Source of the DNA: an uncultured Prevotella sp.
GTDB lineage: Bacteria > Bacteroidota > Bacteroidia > Bacteroidales > Bacteroidaceae
Direction of reading: 5' to 3'
NCBI GenBank assembly: GCA_900770845.1
Contig: CAAGLS010000127.1
Span: 1-23,800 of the forward strand
DNA length: 23,800 nucleotides
Shown: positions 1 to 8,974 of the stretch, one piece after another
Layout: each line of letters opens with the position of its first letter
Numbering within the stretch: the stretch's first letter is position 1
The notes under the pieces: generated by a model
Databases searched by the model: none
What the model was told of the DNA's origin: nothing
What the model saw: the letters and a program-made list of their open reading frames with translations, nothing else
Program-made: the position numbers and the translations under genes

Positions 1-3000
1 CGAGGACCAGCTCACCGGCATCACCACATTGGAGGACGTGGAGAGGCCCGTGTTTGTCAACGGCGTGACCAATCTTGCAGTGAGCTTCGACAAGAACAGC
101 CTCACGGGCAAGGTGACATTCACCCTGCCCACGCAGAACAGCAAGGCCGAGACGCTGACGGGCGACGTGAACTACCAAGTGAGCATTGACGGCACCGTGG
201 CCAAACAAGGCAAGGGCGCGGCAGGGGCCGACGTGTCGGTGGACGTTGCGACCACGGCCGGCAAGCACGTGTTCTCTGTGGTGGCCACCCAAGAAGGCAT
301 CGACGGCGACGCACGCGCGCTCAACAAGTGGGTGGGCGACGACTATCCGAAAGCACCCGCCGGCCTCAAGGCCAACGTAGCCAAAAAGGACGACCGCGGA
401 GCCAACATCCATGTGAAGTGGAACACCGTGAGGCAAGGTCTTCACGACGGCTATGTGGACGCCACGAAAGTGGCCTACAACTTGGTGCGCATGCCCGACA
501 GCGTGCAGGTGTATGCCGGCAGCGACACCACCTACACCGACCGCGTGGAGACCGACGAGACCCGCCACTACACCTATCGCCTGTGGGCCACCCACCAGAC
601 TTTCTCCAGCGACACCGTCGTCTCCAACGAGGTGACAGTGAGCGGGGCGCACGTGCCTCCCTACACCGACGACTTCACCGACGAGGTCAAGTTCGCCGAG
701 TGGACCATCGTGGACAACAACGGCGACGGCTCCACCTGGCAGCGCCAGGACGGCCACTTGGCCTACAACTACAACAGCAGCAACGCCGCCGACGACTACG
801 CCATATCACCAGCCATGAAGCTCAAGGCCGGCAACCTCTACTACATCAGTTTCGTGGCCCTCAACTCCTACCCCACTGAAAAGGTGGCCCTCTATGCCGG
901 CACCACGCCATCGGCCGAAGGCATGACCACGCAGCTCATCGCCCCGGCGGACATCACCTACCAGCCACGCCAGCACCAGCTGCTCGCCGCCTTCCGCCCC
1001 GAGGCCGACGGCATCTACTACTTTGGAATCAAGGCCTGCAGCGAGGCCGACAGAAGCACGCTCTTCGTGGAGGACTTCGCCGTGGAGGCTGTTCCCGCGT
1101 CGGCACCCGCCAAGCCGGAGAATCTCGTTGTGGCTCCCGACAGCAAGGGTGGCATGAGCGCCACGGTGAGCTTCACTGCTCCCACCAAGACCATTGGCGG
1201 CGACGCCCTCACGGCCATCGACGCTGTGGTGGTGGAGCGCGACGGTGAGCAGGTGTTCACCTCTTCAGGCACAGTAGCCCCCGGCGAGAACATCACCGTC
1301 AGCGACGACGGTGAGGCCACATCAAGCATGCCTTCCGAGGGCCTACATATATATAAGGTATACTGCAAGGCCTCCTCACTGCAGGGCGACTTCGCCTCGC
1401 AGCAGGCGTTTGTGGGCATCGATGTGCCGGCAGCCGTAGAACAGCTCAAGGCGGTGGAGGACATCAACAACCCCGGCACCATCCGCGTCTCCTGGCAGGC
1501 TCCAGCCAAGGGCCAGCACGGAGGCTACATCAATCCCGAATCGCTCTCCTACGTCATATCCGTGGGCACTTCGGGAAGCAACATAACCACCTCGGAGACC
1601 ACCTACACCGACCATCTCGACATCAGCAAGGGGCAAGCCTACCAAGGCTACAGCGTCTACGCCGTCAACAGCGCAGGCTCGGGCCGCAACGTGTGGAAGA
1701 CCGTAACCGCCATCGCCGGTCCTGCCATTGAGGCACCCATGGTGGAGTCGTTCCCCAACACCACGATGAAGAGCGGCCCCTGGCTGCCGGAAATGACAGA
1801 GGGTGAGATAGGCGACGCCTACTGGACTCCCTGCGACGGCATCGGCAAGTTCTCCGGCACCGAGGACGGCGACTTGGGCGTGATTGTGTTCGATGCCGCC
1901 AAGCTCGACGTGGCCAGCATGATACAGAGTCCCAAGATAGACATCAGCAAGCTGAAGAGTCCGCGCCTGACGCTGTGGATTTACAACACGGGCAAGGAAG
2001 ACGAGGCTGAGGTCTCCATATCGGCCGACTATGGCGACTACGAGCCGCTGAAGGACCTCTACCTCGACAAGGATCCCGGATGGGAGCGCGTGGTGTGCGA
2101 CCTCTCGCAGTGGAAGAACAGCCATTTCGTGCGCATCGGCATCACCGCCAAGGCCGTGGCCTCCACCACCGACATCTTCGCTTTCGACAACTTTGCCATT
2201 GGTGAGGCCTCGGCGGCCGACCTCGGCGCGACAAGCTTGGAAGTGCTGCCCAAGGTGACGGCCGGCCAGAGCACCAAGCTCCTGCTCAAGGCACGCAACT
2301 GGGGCGACGCCCGGGTGAGCGGCAGCGACTACAAGGTGGAGCTCTACAAGAACGGCCGACTGGCCAACACCTTCGACGGCATCGACATCGACGTGGACAT
2401 GACGGCCTCGCTGGCCCTGACCGACACGCTGAGCGTGGTGGACGATGTGAACACCTCCTACTACGCCAAGATTGCCTACCCCGCCGACCAGTATGCGGCC
2501 AACGACCAGAGCAACACCGCAAGCACTGAGGTGGTGAAGAACGACTTCCCCGCACCCACCGCCGTCAAGGCCGTGAAGAACGGGCAGGACGTCACCGTGG
2601 ACTGGACCGCCCCCGACCTGTCGCAGGCCCCGCTCCACCGCACCACCGACAGCTTTGAGGACTATGAGCAGTTTGCCATCAGCAACGTGGGCAACTGGAC
2701 CATGGTGGACGGCGACAACACCGCCACCATACGCATCACCCTCACGGGCATGACCTCTCCGCTCGACTATCCCAACGCCGGAGCCAAGATGGCCTTCCAG
2801 GTGTTCAACACCGAGGCCTCGGGCATTCCGTTCTCATCATGGGATCCCCACACGGGCAGCCAGATGCTGGCGGCCTTCAAGTGCGCCTCGCCCGACCAGG
2901 GAAAGACCGAGGTGGCCAACAACGACTGGCTGATCTCGCCCGAGCTCTCCGGCACGGCCCAGACCATCTCCTTCTATGCCAAGACAGGCATGGGCGGAGC

Positions 3001-3628
3001 CTACACGCCCGAGGAGTTTGAGATTCTCTATTCCACAACCACCGCCGACACTGCGGCCTTTGTGAAGATAGGCGCCACCCACCAGCTCACCAACGCCAAG
3101 GCATGGCTTGAGATTCGCGAGGAGCTGCCCGAGGGCGCACGCTGGTTTGCCATCCGCTGCGTGTCGCAGAACAAGTTCGCCATGCTTCTCGACGACATCA
3201 CCTACACCGCCAAGGACGCTCCGCAGGAGGACCTCACGCTCACGGGCTACCGCGTCTATCGCGACAACACCTGCGTGGGAGAGGTTCCGGCCAACGCCCT
3301 CACGTTTGTCGACCACGCGGCAGAGCTGTCACCCGACAGCCGCTACCAGGTGTCGGCGCTCTTCGACAAGGGCGAGTCGCCCCTGTCAGAGGCTGCGGGC
3401 GTAGTGACAAGCGTGGGCGGCATCGCCACATCGCAGGCTTCCATCAGCGGCGGCAAGGGCACAATCAGCCTCGCAGGCCTTGACGGAAAGCGCGCCGAGG
3501 TGTTCACCATAGGCGGACAGCGGGTGGCCACGGTCAGCAACCTCAACAGCACCTCTCTCAGCGTGGCTCCGGGGGTCTACCTCGTGACCCTGCAAGGACA
3601 GGCCACCGTGAAAGTTGTGGTCAGATAA
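1..3628 (+). CDS. Secreted multidomain Fn3 / choice-of-anchor J (cleaved adhesin-like) protein with T9SS-like C-terminal sorting domain, 5'-partial
   Basis: The reading frame is open from base 2 to a TAA at 3626-3628, so the true start and signal peptide lie left of the window; a TTG at 29 is in frame but unlikely to be the start. Numbering residues from that TTG: an Fn3-like module (about 108-205), a jelly-roll segment of choice-of-anchor J type (about 210-353), two Fn3-like modules (about 360-565, with TIGGDALTA near 388), a second jelly roll (about 572-725), a CARDB-like segment (about 730-835), an Fn3 strand region, a third cleaved-adhesin-like jelly roll (about 873-1060, with NNDWLISPEL and LLDDITY), an Fn3 tail, and a terminal stretch (about 1143-1199) with VFTIGGQRV and GVYLVTL that matches type A T9SS sorting domains. 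The role is inferred to be a cell-surface or released adhesin/structural protein; no protease catalytic motif was seen. It is followed after 18 bp by a paralogue and is probably cotranscribed with it. Confidence 0.85.
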   Translation, partial: EDQLTGITTLEDVERPVFVNGVTNLAVSFDKNSLTGKVTFTLPTQNSKAETLTGDVNYQVSIDGTVAKQGKGAAGADVSVDVATTAGKHVFSVVATQEGIDGDARALNKWVGDDYPKAPAGLKANVAKKDDRGANIHVKWNTVRQGLHDGYVDATKVAYNLVRMPDSVQVYAGSDTTYTDRVETDETRHYTYRLWATHQTFSSDTVVSNEVTVSGAHVPPYTDDFTDEVKFAEWTIVDNNGDGSTWQRQDGHLAYNYNSSNAADDYAISPAMKLKAGNLYYISFVALNSYPTEKVALYAGTTPSAEGMTTQLIAPADITYQPRQHQLLAAFRPEADGIYYFGIKACSEADRSTLFVEDFAVEAVPASAPAKPENLVVAPDSKGGMSATVSFTAPTKTIGGDALTAIDAVVVERDGEQVFTSSGTVAPGENITVSDDGEATSSMPSEGLHIYKVYCKASSLQGDFASQQAFVGIDVPAAVEQLKAVEDINNPGTIRVSWQAPAKGQHGGYINPESLSYVISVGTSGSNITTSETTYTDHLDISKGQAYQGYSVYAVNSAGSGRNVWKTVTAIAGPAIEAPMVESFPNTTMKSGPWLPEMTEGEIGDAYWTPCDGIGKFSGTEDGDLGVIVFDAAKLDVASMIQSPKIDISKLKSPRLTLWIYNTGKEDEAEVSISADYGDYEPLKDLYLDKDPGWERVVCDLSQWKNSHFVRIGITAKAVASTTDIFAFDNFAIGEASAADLGATSLEVLPKVTAGQSTKLLLKARNWGDARVSGSDYKVELYKNGRLANTFDGIDIDVDMTASLALTDTLSVVDDVNTSYYAKIAYPADQYAANDQSNTASTEVVKNDFPAPTAVKAVKNGQDVTVDWTAPDLSQAPLHRTTDSFEDYEQFAISNVGNWTMVDGDNTATIRITLTGMTSPLDYPNAGAKMAFQVFNTEASGIPFSSWDPHTGSQMLAAFKCASPDQGKTEVANNDWLISPELSGTAQTISFYAKTGMGGAYTPEEFEILYSTTTADTAAFVKIGATHQLTNAKAWLEIREELPEGARWFAIRCVSQNKFAMLLDDITYTAKDAPQEDLTLTGYRVYRDNTCVGEVPANALTFVDHAAELSPDSRYQVSALFDKGESPLSEAAGVVTSVGGIATSQASISGGKGTISLAGLDGKRAEVFTIGGQRVATVSNLNSTSLSVAPGVYLVTLQGQATVKVVVR

Positions 3629-3646
3629 CACTAAAAAACAATTGAT

Positions 3647-6595
3647 ATGAACATCCGTTTTCATACAAACAAGAGAACTGCCGCCATCGCCATGATGGTT
3701 GGCGGTTCTCTTCTGTTTTCTCCCCTATTGTGGGCCGACACAGGCTCAGAAGTGACACTGCCCTACGAGCAGAAGTTCAACAGCGAGGCCGACGCCAACG
3801 GCTTCACAATCATCGACGCCAACAACGACGGCTACCGATGGAACTGGAGCGCGGGAGCCATGGTTTACTCATTCAACATCGACCGGGACGCCGACGACTG
3901 GCTCATCACCCCGCAGTTCCGGGCCGACTCGCGCCACGTCTACAAGCTCACGTTTCGGGCCACGGCAGCGGAACAGGGTGTGGAGAGGCTCAGCGTGGGC
4001 TTGGGGACCAGCCCCGACCCGGCGGCCATGACGACAGAGCTGATGGCTCCCACCGACATCAGCACCGCGTCGCCACGCAACCAATCCCTGCTGTTCCGCC
4101 CCAAGGCCGACGGACTGGTGTGCTTGGGCTTCCATGCACTCAGCTCGCACCTGTTGGGCTATGAACTCAAGCTGGACAACATCTCCATAGCCGAGCTGAC
4201 CACCATCGACGCCCCCGACACGGTGACCAACCTGCGCGCCGTGGCCGAGGCGGAGGGCGGACGGTCGGCGACAGTGAGCTTCAAGCTGCCCACGACGACG
4301 ATTGGCGGCGACGCCCTGACGGCTCCCCTCCAGGCAGCCATCGTATGCTGGGGCGACACCCTGACGAAGTTTGCCGACCGCACACCCGGCGAGGAGCTGT
4401 CGTTTGTCCACCATAGCGACGCCACTGGCTCGCATGTCTACACGGTGGTCGTGGCCAACAGCGCGGGCAAGGGCTTGGACGCCAGCGTGGGCACCTACAT
4501 CGGCGAGGACAGCCCGGCGGCTGTCGCCCAGCTCAAGGTGGCGCAGGTGGCCGACAACAAGCTGCAGCTGTCATGGACGACTCCCGAGCGGGGCACCCAT
4601 GGCGGCTGGGTGGCTCCCGGATCCGTGTCATACGTGGTCACCGACCTGCAGGGCAAGTCCGAGACAGTGGCCGCGTCGCCCTACGAATACACCTTCACGC
4701 CCACCGACCGCCAACAGCTGATGGGATTCACCGTGCAGGCCGTCAACACCAAGGGCAAGAGTGCGACCGTAGTCTCCGACACCCTCTTCGTTGGCGACGC
4801 CTACGCGATGCCCTTCACCGAGTCGTTCGCCCGCAAGCGCATCACCACCTACCCTTGGGTGCTGCAAGAGAACGCCCAGGCCAGCTGGATCGTCAACGAC
4901 CATGGCGTATACGCCGAGGCCGTGGACCAGGACGGCGGACTGCTGAGCTTCAGCCATGCCATGGAGGGCAGCGCCGCCACGGTGATCCTGCCCAAGGTGG
5001 CCATCAAGGGAAGCCGTCATCCAAGGCTGAAATTCTGGTTCTGGAAAGACAAGAGGGAGAACAACGAGCTTGCGGTGTACGTGAAGGACGCGCAGGGCGG
5101 GGAGCATCTCCTCGACCGCTTGGACGAATACGACGCGAATCTGGAGAAAGGCCGCTGGACCGTACACAGCTATGCCCTCGACGACTACGCCCAGAGCGAC
5201 CCCATACAGGTGAAGTTCCGTGCCACGGGCCACGTGGGCGAGAGTCCTGTCATGGTGCTCTACATCGACAAGGTCAGCATCACCGACGTGCCGGAACGTG
5301 ACTTGGCACTCGACAGCTTCACCGTGGCGCAGACCGTCGTGAAAGTGGGCGAGACCGACACGTTCTCCGTGAAGATTACCAACCAGGGCCTCCATGCCGC
5401 CGAAGCCTACTCACTGAGCCTCTACCGCAACGGCAAGATGGTGGCGCAGGCTCCGGGACCGCAGCTGCAGCCCGATGAGAGCGCATGGATGACGCTCACG
5501 GACAGACCCAACTCCGACGCCGACGAGTCGTCCTACTACTCGCTCCGTCTGGACTACGACGGCGACGAAGTAGCCGCCAACGACTCCACGGGGCGCAGGG
5601 CCGTCACCATACTGCCGGGCCTGCCGTTTGTCGACCAACTCACGGCGACCAACAGCGAGGGCGGAGTCAGCCTCTCCTGGCAGCAGCCCCTCATCAAGAA
5701 CCAGCCCGCAGGATGGGTGACGGAAGGATTTGAGACCTACCCCGCCTTCACCATCACCAACATGGGCGAATGGACGCTTGTCGACGCTGATGGCCGACCC
5801 ACGGTAGGCATCATGGGCGACACGGGCGACTTCCTCGACTATCCCAATGCGGGCGAGCCAATGGCCTTCCAGGTGTTCAACCCCGCAGCCGCAGGCCTCA
5901 CCGCCACGGAATGGGCAGCCCACGACGGCTCGCAGGTGGCCGCGGCATTCACCAGCGGAAGATATGCCCAAAACGACGACTGGCTCATCTCGCCACTTGT
6001 GGACGGAGCGCAGACCATCACGTTCTGGGCCAAGAGTCCGGCCAACAACGAGTATGGCACCACCGAGCAGTTGGAGGTGTACTACTCCACGACGACCACC
6101 GACGTGGACGCCTTCCAAAAGGTGGGCAACACCATCGCCGTTCCCGGGTCGTGGCAGCAATATTCGGCCGAACTGCCAGAGGGCACACGCCATTTCGCCA
6201 TCCGCTGCGTATCGTCTGACCAGTATATCCTCTTTGTCGACGACATCCACTATCGGCAGGCGGAAAAGAAGCTCACCCTGCAAGGATACAAGGTGTATCG
6301 CGACGGCGAGCTGCTCACGCCCAATCCCGTGGCCTCAACGCAATACAGCGACACCCCGCCCACAGAGGGCCGGTATGCCTATCAGGTGACGGCGGTCTAC
6401 GACGCGGGCGAGTCGTCGCCCTCGCCCGAGGCCGTGGTGGATGTCACTACGGCCGTGGAGCGCGTAGCCTCTGAAGCCCCGCAGCCCGCAGCCTGCTACA
6501 ACACCGCCGGCCAGCGTGTGGACGCTTCGGCCCATGGAATCGTACTGGAAAGGATGACAGACGGAACGGTGAGAAAGGTGATGAGAAAGAAGTAG
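3647..6595 (+). CDS. Secreted Fn3 / choice-of-anchor J (cleaved adhesin-like) protein, paralogue of the preceding gene
   Basis: This 982-aa protein starts at an ATG 18 bp after the upstream stop and has an N-terminal signal peptide (basic start, hydrophobic core about 11-29, cleavage near LLWA). The domain order repeats the C-terminal two thirds of its neighbour: jelly roll (about 37-185, NNDGYRW and DDWLITP), two Fn3-like modules (about 190-382, again with TIGGDALTA), second jelly roll (about 388-548), CARDB-like segment (about 550-655), Fn3 strand, third jelly roll (about 692-870, with LDYPNAGEPMAFQVFNP closely matching the neighbour), and an Fn3 tail. The last 35 residues (CYNTAGQRV then HGIVLERM and a basic end) form a short tail common on Prevotella exported proteins and differ from the T9SS-like tail of the neighbour. 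Function is unknown; a surface or extracellular binding role is inferred. A terminator-like hairpin follows at once. Confidence 0.88.
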   Translation: MNIRFHTNKRTAAIAMMVGGSLLFSPLLWADTGSEVTLPYEQKFNSEADANGFTIIDANNDGYRWNWSAGAMVYSFNIDRDADDWLITPQFRADSRHVYKLTFRATAAEQGVERLSVGLGTSPDPAAMTTELMAPTDISTASPRNQSLLFRPKADGLVCLGFHALSSHLLGYELKLDNISIAELTTIDAPDTVTNLRAVAEAEGGRSATVSFKLPTTTIGGDALTAPLQAAIVCWGDTLTKFADRTPGEELSFVHHSDATGSHVYTVVVANSAGKGLDASVGTYIGEDSPAAVAQLKVAQVADNKLQLSWTTPERGTHGGWVAPGSVSYVVTDLQGKSETVAASPYEYTFTPTDRQQLMGFTVQAVNTKGKSATVVSDTLFVGDAYAMPFTESFARKRITTYPWVLQENAQASWIVNDHGVYAEAVDQDGGLLSFSHAMEGSAATVILPKVAIKGSRHPRLKFWFWKDKRENNELAVYVKDAQGGEHLLDRLDEYDANLEKGRWTVHSYALDDYAQSDPIQVKFRATGHVGESPVMVLYIDKVSITDVPERDLALDSFTVAQTVVKVGETDTFSVKITNQGLHAAEAYSLSLYRNGKMVAQAPGPQLQPDESAWMTLTDRPNSDADESSYYSLRLDYDGDEVAANDSTGRRAVTILPGLPFVDQLTATNSEGGVSLSWQQPLIKNQPAGWVTEGFETYPAFTITNMGEWTLVDADGRPTVGIMGDTGDFLDYPNAGEPMAFQVFNPAAAGLTATEWAAHDGSQVAAAFTSGRYAQNDDWLISPLVDGAQTITFWAKSPANNEYGTTEQLEVYYSTTTTDVDAFQKVGNTIAVPGSWQQYSAELPEGTRHFAIRCVSSDQYILFVDDIHYRQAEKKLTLQGYKVYRDGELLTPNPVASTQYSDTPPTEGRYAYQVTAVYDAGESSPSPEAVVDVTTAVERVASEAPQPAACYNTAGQRVDASAHGIVLERMTDGTVRKVMRKK

Positions 6596-6615
6596 CGACT
6601 TTGCTGCCATCAATG

Positions 6616-6668
6616 GCGACGGCGCAGGCACTGCCCAAGGGGGCAGGCTTGCGCCGTCGCTTTGTTTG
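6616..6668 (+). terminator. Hairpin terminator after the paralogous secreted-protein genes
   Basis: The arms 6616-6626 and 6650-6660 (GCGACGGCGCA / TGCGCCGTCGC) pair perfectly over 11 bp. An inner stem CTGCCC (6631-6636) with GGGCAG (6641-6646) stacks inside, and TTTGTTTG follows at 6661-6668. It begins 21 bp after the stop codon. This fits an intrinsic terminator for the + strand operon. Confidence 0.8.
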
Positions 6669-6706
6669 CGGCAGCGGGGAGCGGGAGGAGCGATTCGCCC
6701 TTTGAA

Positions 6707-6726
6707 CGTCAGACTGTAGTCTGACG
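6707..6726. repeat. Perfect inverted repeat at the edge of the tandem array
   Basis: CGTCAGACT (6707-6715) and AGTCTGACG (6718-6726) are perfect complements separated by GT. The right arm supplies the CTGAC that starts the first unit of the tandem array to its right. Confidence 0.75.
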
Positions 6727-6980
6727 CACGGGGACGACTACCCGACAAACGGAACAACTATCCGACAAACGGGGACAACTACCCGACAAACGGGAACAAC
6801 TACCCGACAAACGGGAACAACTATCCGACAAACGGGGACGACTAGCCGACAAACGGGAACGGGAATCCGACGGACGAAAGACGACGGTCTGACGAACGAC
6901 GGACGAGAGTCTGACGAACGACGGAGGCGGGTCTGACGAACGAAAGACCAGGGGATGGCGAACGAAGGACGAGGAGACGA
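6721..6980. repeat. Degenerating 21-22 bp tandem repeat array
   Basis: Units anchored on CCGAC/CTGAC begin at 6721, 6742, 6762, 6783, 6804, 6825, 6846, 6867, 6889, 6911 and 6933, with a faint twelfth near 6955. Spacing is 20-21 bp at first and 22 bp later. The cleanest units (6762-6845) read CCGACAAACGGGAACAACTA plus one more base; later units drift to CTGACGAACG followed by variable sequence. The array fills the gap between two convergent transcription units. No gene is supported inside it. Together with the flanking hairpins it accounts for the 518-bp gene-free stretch 6596-7113. Confidence 0.9.
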
Positions 6981-7013
6981 GGGGATGATGAAGACGGGAC
7001 AGATGGAAGACAA

Positions 7014-7049
7014 CGAAGCGCCAGCCGGAGGATTCCGACTGGCGCTTCG
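7014..7049 (-). terminator. Strong hairpin downstream of the susA-like gene
   Basis: The arms 7014-7024 (CGAAGCGCCAG) and 7039-7049 (CTGGCGCTTCG) form 11 perfect pairs, and the loop carries an inner CGGA/TCCG stem (7026-7029 with 7034-7037). It lies about 65 bp beyond the stop of the - strand glucan operon. On the - strand only a weak T-rich stretch follows, so it may stabilise an mRNA 3' end rather than act as a simple intrinsic terminator. Confidence 0.6.
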
Positions 7050-7113
7050 CCAATAGGGGGATGACTATGTGGCAGGCAATCCCTCACCGCGGGGAGAGGA
7101 CAGCCCCGCCACT

Positions 7114-8964
7114 CTAAAATTCGACGACCAACGACTCGCGGGGAGCGAGCTTGAGGTCGGTGGAGAGATCCACGCTCTTGCCCGTGATGACATCGCGGGC
7201 TGTGGTGTGGGAGCCTATGACCTCGGCATAGCGCGCCACGGGCATGACAGCCTCACTGCGCTTGCCATTGAGAATCGTGAGCGAGGTGCGGCCACCATAC
7301 TGGCGGGCGATGACATAGATGCCGTTGTAGGGACAAAATTGGGTCTGCTTGCCCTTGCTGATGAGTTCGTTGCCCTGTCGCCAATGGAGCAGCTTGCTCA
7401 ACCAATTGAACATGGCGTTCTCGGCCTTGGTGCAGCCCTCGTTGGTGAAGCAGTTGTGGGCATCGCCGGGGAAGCCACCAGGGAAGTCGCGGCGCACATT
7501 GCCGTCGGTCACCTCCTTCGTGCCGTTCACCAGCACTTCCGTGCCATAGTAGAGCTGCGGTATGCGGTTGATGGTGAGCAGCAAGGCCAGCGCCTGCTTG
7601 AGGGCCGTGGAGTCCTTGCCGTTGCCGAGGAAGCGGTCACTGTCGTGGTTCTCGATGAATGCCAACACGTGCGACGGGTCGGTGTAGAGATAGTCGTAGC
7701 AAAGCGAGTTGTAGATGCGGTTGAATCCCTTCCACGAGCCGTCGGTCTCCTCGTGCTTGGCCTGGTTGAGCTTGTCGTAGAAGCTGAAGTCCATAACGGT
7801 CTTCAGATAGCTGTTGACTTTCGACAGCTTGGAGTCCTTCTGCCAGGCGGCAGTGTATTGGGGCTCGGTCACCCACGTCTCGCCCACCGTGTTGAAGTTG
7901 GGATACTCCTCGTCGAGAGCCTTCATCCACTCGGCCATGGCCTTGCGGTCGGCGTAGGGATAGGTGTCCATGCGTATGCCGTCGATGCCCGCCGTCTCGA
8001 TCCACCACTCACTGTTCTGGATGAGGTAGCGCATGAGGTGCGGGTTGCGCTGGTTGAGGTCGGGCATGGACTTCACGAACCATCCATCGACAGTCTCCGC
8101 CTTGTCCACCTTGGAGGCGTAGGGGTCGAGCACGGGCGTGAGCTTGTAGGAGGTCTGCAGCCCGTAGTGGGGATTGTTGAACCAGTCGTTCGAGGGCGGG
8201 TCGAGATTCCAGGGGTGGTAGTCGCTGCAATGGTTGAAAATCATGTCCATCACCACCTTCAGTCCCCGCCCGTGGCATTCGTCGATGAGCCGTTTGTACT
8301 CGGCATTGGTGCCGAAGCGGGGGTCCACCTTATAATAATCGGTGGTGGCATAGCCATGGTAGGAGCTGTTCACGCCATGGTCGTTGGGCCAGTCGTTCTC
8401 CAAGATGGGAGTGAACCACAGGGCCGTGACGCCAAGACGGCTGAAGTAGTCGAGGTGCTGCTCAATTCCAGCAAGGTCGCCGCCGTGGCGCAGGCTGGGC
8501 TTGGAGCGGTCGCACACTTGGTCGCGCATACCCTTCACCACGTCGTTCTTGGGATTGCCATTGGCGAAGCGGTCGGGCATGAGGAGATACAGCACGTCGG
8601 CATTGGTGAAGCCAACACGCTCCTCACCGCCCATGGCGCGCTGGCAGAGTTGGTATTTCACTTTCCTGCTCTTGCCGCCCTGCTTGAAGTTGAGCGTCAT
8701 CTCGCCGGGCTGCGCGCCCTGCAGGTTGAGATAGACGAAGAGATAGTTGGGCGAGTCGAGGCGCACCACGCTGTCGACACGCGCACCGGGATAGTCGACC
8801 GACACGTCGGCCGTCTTGATGTTGGGGCCGTAGACCATCAACTGGAGTGACGGGTTCCTCATGCCGGCAAACCAGTTGGCGGGGTCGATGCGGCTGACCT
8901 TCACTTGTGCATTAGCCATGATGACTTGTGCGAGGATAAAGAATAAGACAAATAGCTTTTTCAT
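7114..8964 (-). CDS. susA: SusA-like neopullulanase / cyclomaltodextrinase-type GH13 alpha-amylase, exported
   Basis: This 616-aa protein is almost exactly the length of Bacteroides SusA (about 617 aa). It has a signal peptide (hydrophobic core 4-16, cleavage near ANA-Q at 19/20), an N-terminal Ig-like cyclomaltodextrinase-type domain (about 20-110), a GH13 barrel (about 120-520) and a C-terminal beta domain. Visible GH13 residues are MDMIFNH (region I), GIRMD with nucleophile D333, GETW with acid/base E362, and IENHD with D441. The predicted reaction is hydrolysis of alpha-1,4 bonds of starch, pullulan or cyclodextrins in the periplasm. The gene starts 10 bp after the pullulanase stop, so it is the last gene of the cluster and surely cotranscribed with pulA. 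The exact substrate preference within GH13 is inferred. Confidence 0.9.
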   Translation of the reverse strand: MKKLFVLFFILAQVIMANAQVKVSRIDPANWFAGMRNPSLQLMVYGPNIKTADVSVDYPGARVDSVVRLDSPNYLFVYLNLQGAQPGEMTLNFKQGGKSRKVKYQLCQRAMGGEERVGFTNADVLYLLMPDRFANGNPKNDVVKGMRDQVCDRSKPSLRHGGDLAGIEQHLDYFSRLGVTALWFTPILENDWPNDHGVNSSYHGYATTDYYKVDPRFGTNAEYKRLIDECHGRGLKVVMDMIFNHCSDYHPWNLDPPSNDWFNNPHYGLQTSYKLTPVLDPYASKVDKAETVDGWFVKSMPDLNQRNPHLMRYLIQNSEWWIETAGIDGIRMDTYPYADRKAMAEWMKALDEEYPNFNTVGETWVTEPQYTAAWQKDSKLSKVNSYLKTVMDFSFYDKLNQAKHEETDGSWKGFNRIYNSLCYDYLYTDPSHVLAFIENHDSDRFLGNGKDSTALKQALALLLTINRIPQLYYGTEVLVNGTKEVTDGNVRRDFPGGFPGDAHNCFTNEGCTKAENAMFNWLSKLLHWRQGNELISKGKQTQFCPYNGIYVIARQYGGRTSLTILNGKRSEAVMPVARYAEVIGSHTTARDVITGKSVDLSTDLKLAPRESLVVEF

Positions 8965-8974
8965 ATTGCATGGT

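Noticed and set aside
1..6595. Gingipain-like protease function for the adhesin-like proteins.
   Set aside because: They share the cleaved-adhesin type of beta domain, but no catalytic Cys/His protease domain is visible in either protein.
6721..6980. CRISPR array.
   Set aside because: The period of 20-22 bp leaves no room for spacers, the units are contiguous and diverge gradually, and there are no cas genes.
6709..7087. Overlapping - strand open frames with heptapeptide repeats such as VPVCRVV in the tandem array.
   Set aside because: A 21-bp repeat equals seven codons and so leaves several frames open at once. There is no promoter, and the frames decay where the repeat does.
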